From: an uncultured Oscillospiraceae bacterium
GTDB lineage: Bacteria; Bacillota; Clostridia; Oscillospirales; Acutalibacteraceae
Assembly: GCA_905200265.1 (NCBI GenBank)
Contig: CAJKJS010000082.1
Coordinates: 1 to 6,590 of the forward strand
DNA length: 6,590 nucleotides
Direction: 5' to 3'
Below, one piece after another: positions 1-5,453 of this stretch. Position 1 is the first letter of the stretch. Every line of letters starts with the position of its first letter. The notes beneath the pieces were generated by a model. It made no database searches. It was not told the origin of the DNA and was given only the letters and a program-made list of their open reading frames with translations. Made by a program: the position numbers and the translations under genes.

Positions 1-291
1 AAAGCGGCGGAGGCCGCGAAAGAAGGCAGTTTCGACTTTTTTACCACCACCCTGACGGTCAGCCCTCTCAAAAATGCGCCCTTACTCAATCAAATTGGGG
101 AAGAGATGGCGGCAAAGTATGGCGTGCGGTGGCTGCCCAGCGATTTTAAGAAAAAAGAGGGGTATAAGCGCTCCATTACCCTGTCCCACCAATATGGCCT
201 GTACCGGCAGGATTACTGCGGTTGTGCGTTTTCAAAACGGGAACGTATGGAAGAAAAACGCCGGCGCGAGCAGGAGGTGGCAGAGACATGA
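1..291 (+). CDS. queH: Epoxyqueuosine reductase QueH, C-terminal part (5' end outside window)
   Basis: This is the last 96 residues of a QueH (DUF208) protein. The family reduces epoxyqueuosine to queuosine in tRNA, the final step of queuosine synthesis, and is the iron-sulfur alternative to QueG. The frame is open from the first base. Family-typical blocks are visible: TTTLTVSPLKNAPLLNQIGEE near the start of the visible part, then KYGVRWLPSDFKKKEGYKRSI, then the hallmark YGLYRQDYCGC, whose two cysteines are expected to help bind the metal cofactor. The N-terminal cysteine pair of the family would lie upstream and cannot be checked. A charged tail (KRERMEEKRRREQE) follows the conserved core. 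The TGA stop overlaps the ATG of the next gene as ATGA, so the two are probably translationally coupled. The family assignment is firm; activity is inferred from it. Confidence 0.93.
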   Translation, partial: KAAEAAKEGSFDFFTTTLTVSPLKNAPLLNQIGEEMAAKYGVRWLPSDFKKKEGYKRSITLSHQYGLYRQDYCGCAFSKRERMEEKRRREQEVAET

Positions 292-1415
292 CCATCCAGT
301 CCATAGGGAGCGCCCTTCATCGTTTTTTTAAAAAAGAGGCGGTTTTGTGCCTGTCGTTTTTGGCGGCGGTGCTGTCGGCCTTTTTTGTCCCGCCGGATAG
401 CGGTTATCTCGATTATCTGGACACCCGGGTACTGATTTTACTTTTTTGCCTGATGGCCGTAGTAAGCGGCCTGCGGGAAGCCGGCATTTTGGCCCGGATT
501 TCCTCGTTTTTCCTGCGGCGGGCTTCTTCATCCCGGCGGCTGGGCCTTTTGTTCATTTTACTGTGCTTTTTTTCCTCCATGCTGCTGACGAACGACGTAG
601 CGCTGCTTACGTTTGTGCCGCTGTGTATGGGTGTGATGCAGGCGGCCTGCCCGTCGGGTACGGCGATCACGGTGGTCCTGATGACCATTGCGGCCAACCT
701 GGGCAGTATGGCCACGCCGGTGGGGAATCCCCAGAACTTATACCTGTATGGCCGCTTTTCTCTGGAGCCCGGGGCGTTTTTCGCAGCGGTGCTGCCGGTG
801 GTGGGCGTAAGTCTCGTGCTGCTTCTGCTTTCGTCGCTGCTCATTCCTTCCCGCTCTGTGCAGGTAGACGTTCCCAAAAACGAGCCGATCGCGGTGCCAA
901 AAGCAGGCCTGTTTGGCGGGCTGCTCCTACTGTCGATTTTGGCCGTGCTGCGGGTTTTACCGGCGCCGGTGCTGCTGGGAATTACGGTGGTTGCGCTGCT
1001 TGTCTTTTCCCGGCGTACATTCCTGAAAGTGGACTGGTGCCTGCTGCTTACCTTTGTGTGCTTTTTCGTGTTTGTCGGGAACCTGGGACGTATCGAAGCG
1101 GTGGCCCAGGCGGCCGCCAATCTGACAGCCGGGAACGAACTGTGGTGTGGCCTGGTGCTCAGCCAGGTGATCAGTAACGTGCCGGCGGCCATGATGCTGG
1201 CGCCATTTTCCCAAAATGGCTGCGGGCTGCTTTTGGGTACCGATATCGGCGGGCTGGGTACACTGGTGGCATCATTAGCCAGTTTAATTTCGTATAAACT
1301 GTATATTGCCCGGCTGCCCGGGGAAAACCGCCGGTATCTGGGATTATTTACCGTTTTAAATGTGGCATTTTTGGTTCCGCTTATTTTGCTTGCGATGGCA
1401 AGCGGATGGACATAA
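288..1415 (+). CDS. SLC13/ArsB-type (ion transporter superfamily) anion permease
   Basis: This is a 375-residue, very hydrophobic membrane protein of the IT superfamily (citrate/SLC13/ArsB/NhaD type). Two pseudo-repeats carry the expected signatures: LLTNDVALLTFVPL around N102-D103, then ANLGSMATPVGNPQN with T143-P144-V145-G146-N147-P148; and in the second half SQVISNVPAAMML (S296-N297-V298-P299) followed by GTDIGGLGTLVASLASLI from G317. In this superfamily such re-entrant loops bind the transported ion and substrate. The substrate (dicarboxylate, citrate, arsenite, sulfate or Na+) cannot be told from sequence. It is shorter than typical SLC13 members (about 450 residues or more) and resembles compact ArsB-like permeases of Firmicutes. 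The ATG at 288 was chosen because AGGAGG lies at 272-277, 10 nt upstream, and because the start overlaps the queH stop; the frame is open further upstream but inside queH. Probably co-transcribed with queH and the YitT gene. Confidence 0.85.
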   Translation: MTIQSIGSALHRFFKKEAVLCLSFLAAVLSAFFVPPDSGYLDYLDTRVLILLFCLMAVVSGLREAGILARISSFFLRRASSSRRLGLLFILLCFFSSMLLTNDVALLTFVPLCMGVMQAACPSGTAITVVLMTIAANLGSMATPVGNPQNLYLYGRFSLEPGAFFAAVLPVVGVSLVLLLLSSLLIPSRSVQVDVPKNEPIAVPKAGLFGGLLLLSILAVLRVLPAPVLLGITVVALLVFSRRTFLKVDWCLLLTFVCFFVFVGNLGRIEAVAQAAANLTAGNELWCGLVLSQVISNVPAAMMLAPFSQNGCGLLLGTDIGGLGTLVASLASLISYKLYIARLPGENRRYLGLFTVLNVAFLVPLILLAMASGWT

Positions 1416-1444
1416 GGGGACGGAACTAAAGGAAGGGTGGTACG

Positions 1445-2314
1445 ATGAAACGAAAAATAGCCGAAGGATGGCGCCGCACATTGATGGAATACGGCATTTT
1501 AACGGGCGCTACCATTATCTTAAATGTGGGTATCTATTTTTTCAAATTTCCCAATAATTTTACCTTTGGGGGCGTGTCGGGCCTTTCGGTGCTGGTCAGC
1601 GCGAAAACGCCGCTTTCGGCCGGTACCGTTAACATGCTGGTTAATGCGGTTTTGCTGGTGCTGGGATTTATCTTCCTTGGGCGCGATTTTGGGATTAAAA
1701 CCGTGTATGTCACGGTGCTCAATTCCCTGAGCCTATGGGTACTGGAAATCCTCTGCCCCATGACGAAACCGCTCACCGATCAGCCGTTACTGGAACTGAT
1801 CTTTGCTACCTTATTGCCGGCTGTCAGTGCGGCGCTGCTCTTTAATATTGGAGCCTCCAGCGGTGGCACGGATATTGTGGCGATGATTCTTCGAAAGCAC
1901 AGTCAAATCAACATTGGTACCGCGCTGCTGCTTGTGGATATGAGCATTACGGCGGCGGCCTTCCTGGTGTTTGATATGGCTACCGGCCTTTATTCCGTAC
2001 TGGGCCTGCTGATCAAATCGCTGGTCATCGACAATGTCATTGAAAGCATCAACCTGTGCAAGTACTTTACCATTGTGTGCGACGACCCCGGCCCTATTTG
2101 CGATTTTATTCACGAAAAACTGCACCGGGGCGCCACGGTGTATAAGGCGGAAGGCTCGTACCGTCACACCCAGAAAACCGTTATCCTCACGGTCATGAAG
2201 CGCAGCCAGGCGGTGCAGCTGCGCAACTTTGTCCACATTCATGAACCTATGGCCTTTATCACCATCACCAATAGCAGCGAAATTATCGGCAAGGGTTTCC
2301 GTGGGTTTACCTAA
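1445..2314 (+). CDS. YitT family membrane protein (DUF161 plus C-terminal DUF2179)
   Basis: A 289-residue protein with the YitT architecture: five or so membrane segments over residues 15-200, then a soluble C-terminal DUF2179 domain (about 205-289). Characteristic motifs are FPNNFTFGGVSGLSVLV (35-51) and NIGASSGGTDIVAMIL (134-149), two related GG-containing repeats, followed by GLLIKSLVIDNVIES. The tail runs from YFTIVCDDPGPICDFI through GATVYKAEGSYRHTQKTVILTVMKRSQ to AFITITNSSEIIGKGF, typical of the domain. The family is widespread in Firmicutes, often in several copies per genome, and its molecular role is not established; a transport function is often suggested. The start has a purine-rich ribosome binding site (GGAAGGGTGG at 1431-1440). 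It begins 29 bp after the permease stop with no visible promoter or terminator between, so it likely shares that transcript. Confidence 0.93.
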   Translation: MKRKIAEGWRRTLMEYGILTGATIILNVGIYFFKFPNNFTFGGVSGLSVLVSAKTPLSAGTVNMLVNAVLLVLGFIFLGRDFGIKTVYVTVLNSLSLWVLEILCPMTKPLTDQPLLELIFATLLPAVSAALLFNIGASSGGTDIVAMILRKHSQINIGTALLLVDMSITAAAFLVFDMATGLYSVLGLLIKSLVIDNVIESINLCKYFTIVCDDPGPICDFIHEKLHRGATVYKAEGSYRHTQKTVILTVMKRSQAVQLRNFVHIHEPMAFITITNSSEIIGKGFRGFT

Positions 2315-2329
2315 CGGTTCAAAACCGGC

Positions 2330-2358
2330 TTGCTTTTTGGGGAAAAGGCCGATATAAT
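2330..2358 (+). promoter_or_regulatory. Sigma-A-type promoter for the DegV gene
   Basis: TTGCTT at 2330-2335 and a perfect TATAAT at 2353-2358 are separated by exactly 17 bp. Transcription would start near 2365, leaving a leader of about 58 nt before the DegV start codon. A short dyad (CGGTT-CAA-AACCG, 2315-2327) lies just upstream of the -35 box, directly after the YitT stop. Confidence 0.8.
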
Positions 2359-2385
2359 TACCATGAACCAGGAAAAATAGAATTT

Positions 2386-2410
2386 GTCCCTTTCGGGACT
2401 GTTCGAACAG
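2386..2410 (+). promoter_or_regulatory. Hairpin and 12-bp palindrome in the DegV leader
   Basis: Two adjacent dyads lie in the predicted 5' UTR. GTCCC-TTTC-GGGAC (2386-2399) is a perfect 5-bp stem with a 4-nt loop. CTGTTCGAACAG (2399-2410) is a perfect 12-bp palindrome whose last two bases are the first two of the AGGAGG ribosome binding site. It could be an operator about 35-45 bp downstream of the transcription start, or an RNA structure that modulates ribosome access. It does not match the Firmicute LexA box, in which GAAC precedes GTTC. Its function is unknown. Confidence 0.5.
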
Positions 2411-2414
2411 GAGG
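2409..2414 (+). promoter_or_regulatory. Ribosome binding site fixing the GTG start of the DegV gene
   Basis: AGGAGG sits 8 nt upstream of the GTG at 2423. No comparable site precedes the in-frame TTG at 2384, and that upstream codon lies in the leader hairpin region, so GTG is the supported start. Confidence 0.85.
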
Positions 2415-2422
2415 AAACGCGC

Positions 2423-3298
2423 GTGAGTCAGTTCGTGATCTGTACCGATGCCACTTGTGATTTTACCCCGGAGATTGTAGAAAAACTGGGAGTGGAAGTA
2501 TTCCCCATGGAATTTTTGATCGATGGGATCGCCTATCATCACTATCCCGATGCCCGGGAAATGTCCATGGATGAATTTTATACCAAAGTAAAAGCGGGCA
2601 AGATGCCCACCACTACCCAAATTAGCCGCATGGTATATGAAGAATACTTCGAAAAACAGCTCAAAGCCGGGCGGGACGTGCTGTATATCGCTTTTTCGTC
2701 GGCTCTTTCCAGCACCTATGCTTCTTCCTGCCAGGTGGCCAAAGAAATGATGGAAGCCTACCCGGGGCGCACCATTTGCTGTGTGGATTCCCGCTGTGCC
2801 AGTTACGGGGAAGGGCTGCTGGTATATAAAGCGGTGGAAATGCAAAAGGCCGGGGCCTCCCTCATGGAAACGGAACAGGAACTGCTTTCCATGCGTGACC
2901 GGGTCGATCACTGGGTTGTGGTGGACGATTTGCGTCATCTGCATCGCGGCGGCCGTATTCCCAAAGCAGCGGCGATTGCTGGTACGGCACTGGGGATTAA
3001 ACCCATTATCCACATCGACTTTGAAGGCCGCTTGATTCCCTGTGATAAAGTACGGGGGCGCAAAAAGGGCTGCGATTACCTGCTGGATAAAGCCGCGAAG
3101 CGTTGGACCGACCGGTCGATGCCGCTGTATGTGGTACATACCCATTGTCCGGAGGAAGCCAAAGAACTGGCCGAACGGGCTCGAAAGGAACTGAATACCC
3201 AAAATGTGGAAATCCACGAAGTGGGCCCCATTATTGGCGCCCATACCGGTGCCGGTCTGCTGGCGCTGCTTTATATGGCGGATACCAAGCAAATTTAA
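2423..3298 (+). CDS. DegV family fatty-acid-binding protein
   Basis: A 291-residue protein of normal length for the DegV (FakB-like) family. These cytosolic proteins hold a fatty acid and, with the FakA kinase, present it for phosphorylation. Conserved blocks in order: VICTDATCDFTPEIVEKLGVEVFPMEFLIDG (5-35), GKMPTTTQIS (59-68, the threonines of the carboxylate-binding loop), IAFSSALSSTY (89-99, the serine-rich lipid-binding loop), VDSRCAS, DDLRHLHRGGRIP (the family's L-x-x-L-x-x-GGRI signature), GIKPIIHIDFEGRL, and IIGAHTGAG (270-278) with H274. The last motif is usually HTGPG; here proline is replaced by alanine. It starts at GTG. It is transcribed alone from its own promoter and followed by a strong terminator, so it is monocistronic. 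No FakA is nearby, as is common for FakB paralogues. The family call is firm; its lipid preference and partner are unknown. Confidence 0.94.
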   Translation: MSQFVICTDATCDFTPEIVEKLGVEVFPMEFLIDGIAYHHYPDAREMSMDEFYTKVKAGKMPTTTQISRMVYEEYFEKQLKAGRDVLYIAFSSALSSTYASSCQVAKEMMEAYPGRTICCVDSRCASYGEGLLVYKAVEMQKAGASLMETEQELLSMRDRVDHWVVVDDLRHLHRGGRIPKAAAIAGTALGIKPIIHIDFEGRLIPCDKVRGRKKGCDYLLDKAAKRWTDRSMPLYVVHTHCPEEAKELAERARKELNTQNVEIHEVGPIIGAHTGAGLLALLYMADTKQI

Positions 3299-3307
3299 GA
3301 AAAACCG

Positions 3308-3348
3308 GACGTCTTCTCTCAGGCAGAGAAGGCGTCTTTTTTTTCTTT
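3308..3348 (+). terminator. Strong intrinsic terminator after the DegV gene
   Basis: A 12-bp stem (3308-3319 paired with 3325-3336, a single G-T wobble at 3312/3332) closes the 5-nt loop CAGGC and is followed at once by eight T residues (3337-3344), then C and three more T. It begins 10 nt past the DegV stop. The short A run at 3300-3304 upstream could give weak termination on the other strand too. Confidence 0.95.
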
Positions 3349-3367
3349 AAAGGGAAGATAAGAGCCG

Positions 3368-3396
3368 TTGACAAACCCTCAAAACCCCTGTACACT
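3368..3396 (+). promoter_or_regulatory. Sigma-A-type promoter for the sugar operon
   Basis: A consensus TTGACA (3368-3373) and TACACT (3391-3396) are separated by 17 bp. Initiation is expected near 3403. The promoter starts 20 bp after the DegV terminator's T tract and precedes the small ORF and the epimerase-oxidoreductase-nagB genes; no other good promoter was seen before those genes. Confidence 0.82.
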
Positions 3397-3405
3397 GGAA
3401 GAAAA

Positions 3406-3418
3406 CGCCATAGTGGCG
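3406..3418 (+). promoter_or_regulatory. Dyad at the predicted transcript start (possible operator or 5' hairpin)
   Basis: CGCCA-TAG-TGGCG is a perfect 5-bp inverted repeat with a 3-nt centre, placed within the first 15 or so transcribed bases and just before the small ORF's ribosome binding site. The position suits a repressor site or a stabilising 5' hairpin. It is short, so chance cannot be excluded. Confidence 0.4.
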
Positions 3419-3425
3419 GAAGGAG
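3418..3425 (+). promoter_or_regulatory. Ribosome binding site of the small ORF
   Basis: GGAAGGAG lies 11 nt before the ATG at 3437 and touches the 3' end of the CGCCA/TGGCG dyad. It supports the ATG at 3437 over the in-frame TTG at 3368, which lies within the promoter's -35 box. Confidence 0.7.
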
Positions 3426-3436
3426 TGGGAAGTAGT

Positions 3437-3592
3437 ATGGATCCCATGTATGAACTGGTCAAAGCCTATGAACCCGAAAAGCCGGAAGAACGAAAAGCGA
3501 GAAAAATGTTTTTAGGGCTTCTCGTTTGTGTGGTTATTTGGCGTTTTCTCAAACGGAGAAGCCGGAAAAAGGCGGAAAAAGAGGAAGTTTGA
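3437..3592 (+). CDS. Small putative membrane protein, 51 residues, unknown function
   Basis: I do not recognise this protein. It has an acidic/basic N-terminal part (MDPMYELVKAYEPEKPEERKARK would be residues 1-23), one short hydrophobic stretch at 24-38 (FLGLLVCVVIW then R36-F37-L38), and a strongly basic tail with KRRSRKK. The hydrophobic run is only about 12-15 residues, marginal for crossing a membrane, and both flanks are positive, so topology is unclear; it could sit on the membrane surface. Evidence that it is real: it is the first ORF after a near-consensus promoter, has a good ribosome binding site, and its stop lies 31 bp before the next start. Evidence for caution: the DNA encoding the hydrophobic part forms a long hairpin, so the region may be a regulatory leader. 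A second in-frame ATG lies at 3446. Confidence 0.6.
   Translation: MDPMYELVKAYEPEKPEERKARKMFLGLLVCVVIWRFLKRRSRKKAEKEEV
3516..3563 (+). repeat. Long inverted repeat inside the small ORF
   Basis: GGCTTCTCGTTTG (3516-3528) pairs with CAAACGGAGAAGCC (3550-3563) over 13 bp, broken only by one bulged G at 3556, around a 21-nt loop. The arms fall in codons 27-43, covering the hydrophobic stretch. No T tract follows, so it is not a terminator. It may be an mRNA structure that affects translation or stability, or a chance result of codon choice. Confidence 0.55.
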
Positions 3593-3601
3593 GACTTCCT
3601 T
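3581..3601 (+). repeat. Intercistronic hairpin around the small ORF stop
   Basis: AGGAAGT (3582-3588) pairs perfectly with ACTTCCT (3594-3600), with a further G-T pair at 3581/3601. The TGA stop (3590-3592) lies in the 5-nt loop TTGAG. The AAAGGAG site of the epimerase gene begins 6 nt after the stem. There is no T tract. It may tune expression between the small ORF and the enzymes downstream. Confidence 0.5.
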
Positions 3602-3623
3602 GGGAGAAAGGAGAAGGGTTGTT

Positions 3624-4469
3624 ATGATGAGGGTTGGCGTTGTGGTGCAGCATGGGCCCGGGGATACCATGGAAGCGAAATTCGAGGCTATCCGGCGGGA
3701 AGGGTTTACCTCCTGCCAGCTGGTGTCCTGGAATCCGTCGCTGTGGACCGAAGAAGAGGCCAAAGCGGTAAACGAAGCGGTAGCGCACACGGGTGTTACA
3801 CTCTCGGCTTTCTGGTGTGGATGGGAAGGCCCGAAGGTATGGGACTTTTATGGCGGGCAGGAAACCCTCGGCCTCGTGCCGGTGGCATACCGGTTTGCCC
3901 GTATGCAAAATTTGATGAACGGGGCCGATTTCGCGGCCCGGTTAGGGGTAACGGATGTGGTCAGCCATATGGGCTTTATTCCGGAAAATCCCTATGACCC
4001 GCAGTATGCCGGATTTATCGAGGGCATGAAAGAAGTGGCCCTTCATTTAAAACAGAATAACCAGTACCTGTTATTCGAAAGCGGACAGGAAACCCCCGTC
4101 ACCATGCTGCGCGCCTTTGAAGATATCGGCACCGGCAACCTGGGAGTGAACCTGGATACGGCCAATCTCATTTTGTACGGAAAGGCCAACCCGGTGGATG
4201 CCTTGTGCGTGCTGGGGCCGTATGTGCGCGGTGTGCATGCAAAAGACGGGCTGTATCCCACCGACGGCCGGGCCCTGGGGAAGGAAGTGCCCCTGGGACA
4301 GGGGAAAGTGGATTTTCCCCGGTTCCTTCATGAACTGACCTTGCTGGGATACGATGGCGACCTGACTATTGAACGGGAAATCGAAGGGGACGAACAAATC
4401 CGCGATATCCGTATGGCGCGGGATTTCCTGATGGAATTGCTTACAAAGGAGCGCGAAGGAGTATGCTAA
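3624..4469 (+). CDS. Sugar (phosphate) isomerase/epimerase, AP-endonuclease-2-like TIM barrel
   Basis: A 281-residue single-domain TIM barrel of the xylose-isomerase-like superfamily (PF01261), related to ketose 3-epimerases. The four expected metal ligands are all present: E152 in LLFESGQE, D178 in GVNLDTAN, H205 in RGVHAKDG and E250 in LTIEREI. Other conserved stretches are GPKVWDFYGGQETLGLVP (69-86) and SHMGFIPENPYDP (114-126). The family interconverts ketoses, or isomerises sugars and their phosphates, using a divalent metal; the substrate here is unknown. The first of two tandem ATGs (3624, 3627) was chosen for spacing from AAAGGAG at 3607-3613. The end reads ATGCTAA, so the stop overlaps the next gene's start by 7 bp, which argues for coupled synthesis with the oxidoreductase and a shared pathway. 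Confidence 0.9.
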   Translation: MMRVGVVVQHGPGDTMEAKFEAIRREGFTSCQLVSWNPSLWTEEEAKAVNEAVAHTGVTLSAFWCGWEGPKVWDFYGGQETLGLVPVAYRFARMQNLMNGADFAARLGVTDVVSHMGFIPENPYDPQYAGFIEGMKEVALHLKQNNQYLLFESGQETPVTMLRAFEDIGTGNLGVNLDTANLILYGKANPVDALCVLGPYVRGVHAKDGLYPTDGRALGKEVPLGQGKVDFPRFLHELTLLGYDGDLTIEREIEGDEQIRDIRMARDFLMELLTKEREGVC

Positions 4470-5425
4470 ACGTTGGTATATTGGGGCTTGGCGGGATTAG
4501 TCAGGCGCATGTGAGCGGCTGGCTCAATACGAAGGATGCCCGCGTGGTGGCCGTGTGTGACATTCGTCCGCAGCAGCTTACCCGCCCGGTAGAACAGACC
4601 GGCGCCACCGCGTATACGGATTTTGAAACCATGATGAGCCGTGAAAAGCTGGATATCCTGGATATCTGCCTGCCTACCTACCTGCACAGCGAGTACGCGG
4701 TAAAGGCCATGGACAAAGGATGCCATGTGCTGTGCGAAAAACCCGCCGGGCTGGGTTTTGACGATCTTGAGCGGGAATACGAAGCGGCCCGCCGCAACGG
4801 TGTGCATTTCATGATCGCCCAGGTGCTGCGTTTTTGGCCGGAATATCTGGCCCTAAAGGAAATGGTGGACAAAGGCACATTGGGCCGGGTGCTCAGTGGC
4901 CATATGTCCCGTCTCAGCGGCATTCCGGTGTGGAGTTGGGACAACTGGATGAAGGATAAAGACCGCAGCGGGCTGGTGCCGTTTGACCTGCATATCCACG
5001 ATATCGACTTTATGGTTTCGGTGTTTGGGGCGCCGAAAACGGTAATGAGCCGCCGTGCCGGCAGCGAAAGCCAGGATGCTGTCCATGCGCTGTATGAATA
5101 CGACGGGTTCTTTATCACCTGCGATTCGGCCTGGTATAACTGCGATTATCCGTTTGCCGCTTCGTTCCGGTTCCAGTTTGAAAAAGGCGTGGTGGAATAC
5201 ACGGGCGGCGTTTTGCATGTATACGAAGAAGGGGGAACCAGCCGTGTGATTACCCCCGGGATTGAGGACGGGGAAGCCCATGAAAATGGGTTAGGTCTGC
5301 CCAGCAGCAGCGGGTACGAAAACGAAATTAAGTATTTTGTACACTGCGTGCTCGAAAACCAACCGACATCCCGCGTACCGGAAGAAGAGCTTAAAACGGT
5401 TCTTTCGATTCTGCGCCGGCTGTAA
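4463..5425 (+). CDS. Gfo/Idh/MocA family NAD(P)-dependent oxidoreductase
   Basis: A 320-residue protein of usual family length, with an N-terminal Rossmann domain (about 1-120) and a C-terminal alpha/beta substrate domain. Visible motifs are GILGLGGIS (5-13, dinucleotide loop), D33 at the end of the second strand (VVAVCD, favouring NAD over NADP), the family EKP triad with K93 (CEKPAG), and the catalytic segment FDLHIHDID with D175, H179 and D182. Family members oxidise or reduce hydroxyl groups of sugars, inositols and sugar acids. The middle contains an aromatic-rich stretch, GIPVWSWDNWMKD (153-165), a likely substrate loop. The ATG at 4463 lies inside the 3' end of the epimerase gene (7-bp overlap), preceded by GCGCGAAGGAG at 4451-4461, whose spacing to the ATG is very short. 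An earlier AAAGGAG at 4445-4451 (11 nt) may serve instead. Substrate not predictable; family call firm. Confidence 0.92.
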   Translation: MLNVGILGLGGISQAHVSGWLNTKDARVVAVCDIRPQQLTRPVEQTGATAYTDFETMMSREKLDILDICLPTYLHSEYAVKAMDKGCHVLCEKPAGLGFDDLEREYEAARRNGVHFMIAQVLRFWPEYLALKEMVDKGTLGRVLSGHMSRLSGIPVWSWDNWMKDKDRSGLVPFDLHIHDIDFMVSVFGAPKTVMSRRAGSESQDAVHALYEYDGFFITCDSAWYNCDYPFAASFRFQFEKGVVEYTGGVLHVYEEGGTSRVITPGIEDGEAHENGLGLPSSSGYENEIKYFVHCVLENQPTSRVPEEELKTVLSILRRL

Positions 5426-5433
5426 GGGCGCAG
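5411..5433 (+). repeat. Intercistronic hairpin around the oxidoreductase stop
   Basis: CTGCGCC (5411-5417) pairs perfectly with GGCGCAG (5427-5433) around a 9-nt loop that contains the TAA stop (5423-5425). The nagB site AAAGGAG begins 5 nt after the stem. No T tract follows. The layout closely mirrors the hairpin at 3581-3601. Confidence 0.5.
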
Positions 5434-5453
5434 GGAAAAAGGAGACGGATACC

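Noticed and set aside
413..1192. A 259-codon minus-strand frame opposite the permease gene, and a 243-codon + strand frame at 446-1177
   Set aside because: Both shadow the clear permease gene and encode Arg/Ser- or Gly/Arg-rich protein with no family features.
2315..2340. Possible terminator after YitT (CGGTT-CAA-AACCG followed by TTTTT)
   Set aside because: The stem is only 5 bp and the T run starts 7 nt after it; the T run overlaps the -35 region of the next promoter. Too weak to call, so YitT transcripts may read into the DegV gene.
2363..2380. Five-codon ORF MNQEK in the DegV leader
   Set aside because: It begins at about the predicted transcription start, so has no ribosome binding site.
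2399..2410. LexA/DinR operator
   Set aside because: The Firmicute SOS box has GAAC before GTTC with four bases between; here GTTC precedes GAAC with no gap.
1811..3292. A 493-codon open frame on the minus strand across the YitT and DegV genes
   Set aside because: It is antisense to two well-conserved proteins, crosses the promoter between them, has no recognisable domain, and reads as low-information mirror sequence. It is a by-product of codon bias.
3516..3601. Transcription attenuator ahead of the epimerase gene
   Set aside because: Neither hairpin is followed by a T tract, so intrinsic termination is not supported; only a translational or stability role remains possible.
3528..3623. Upstream extension of the epimerase frame
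   Set aside because: It overlaps the small ORF, lacks a ribosome binding site, and the TIM-barrel first strand (RVGVVVQHG) starts right after the ATG at 3624.
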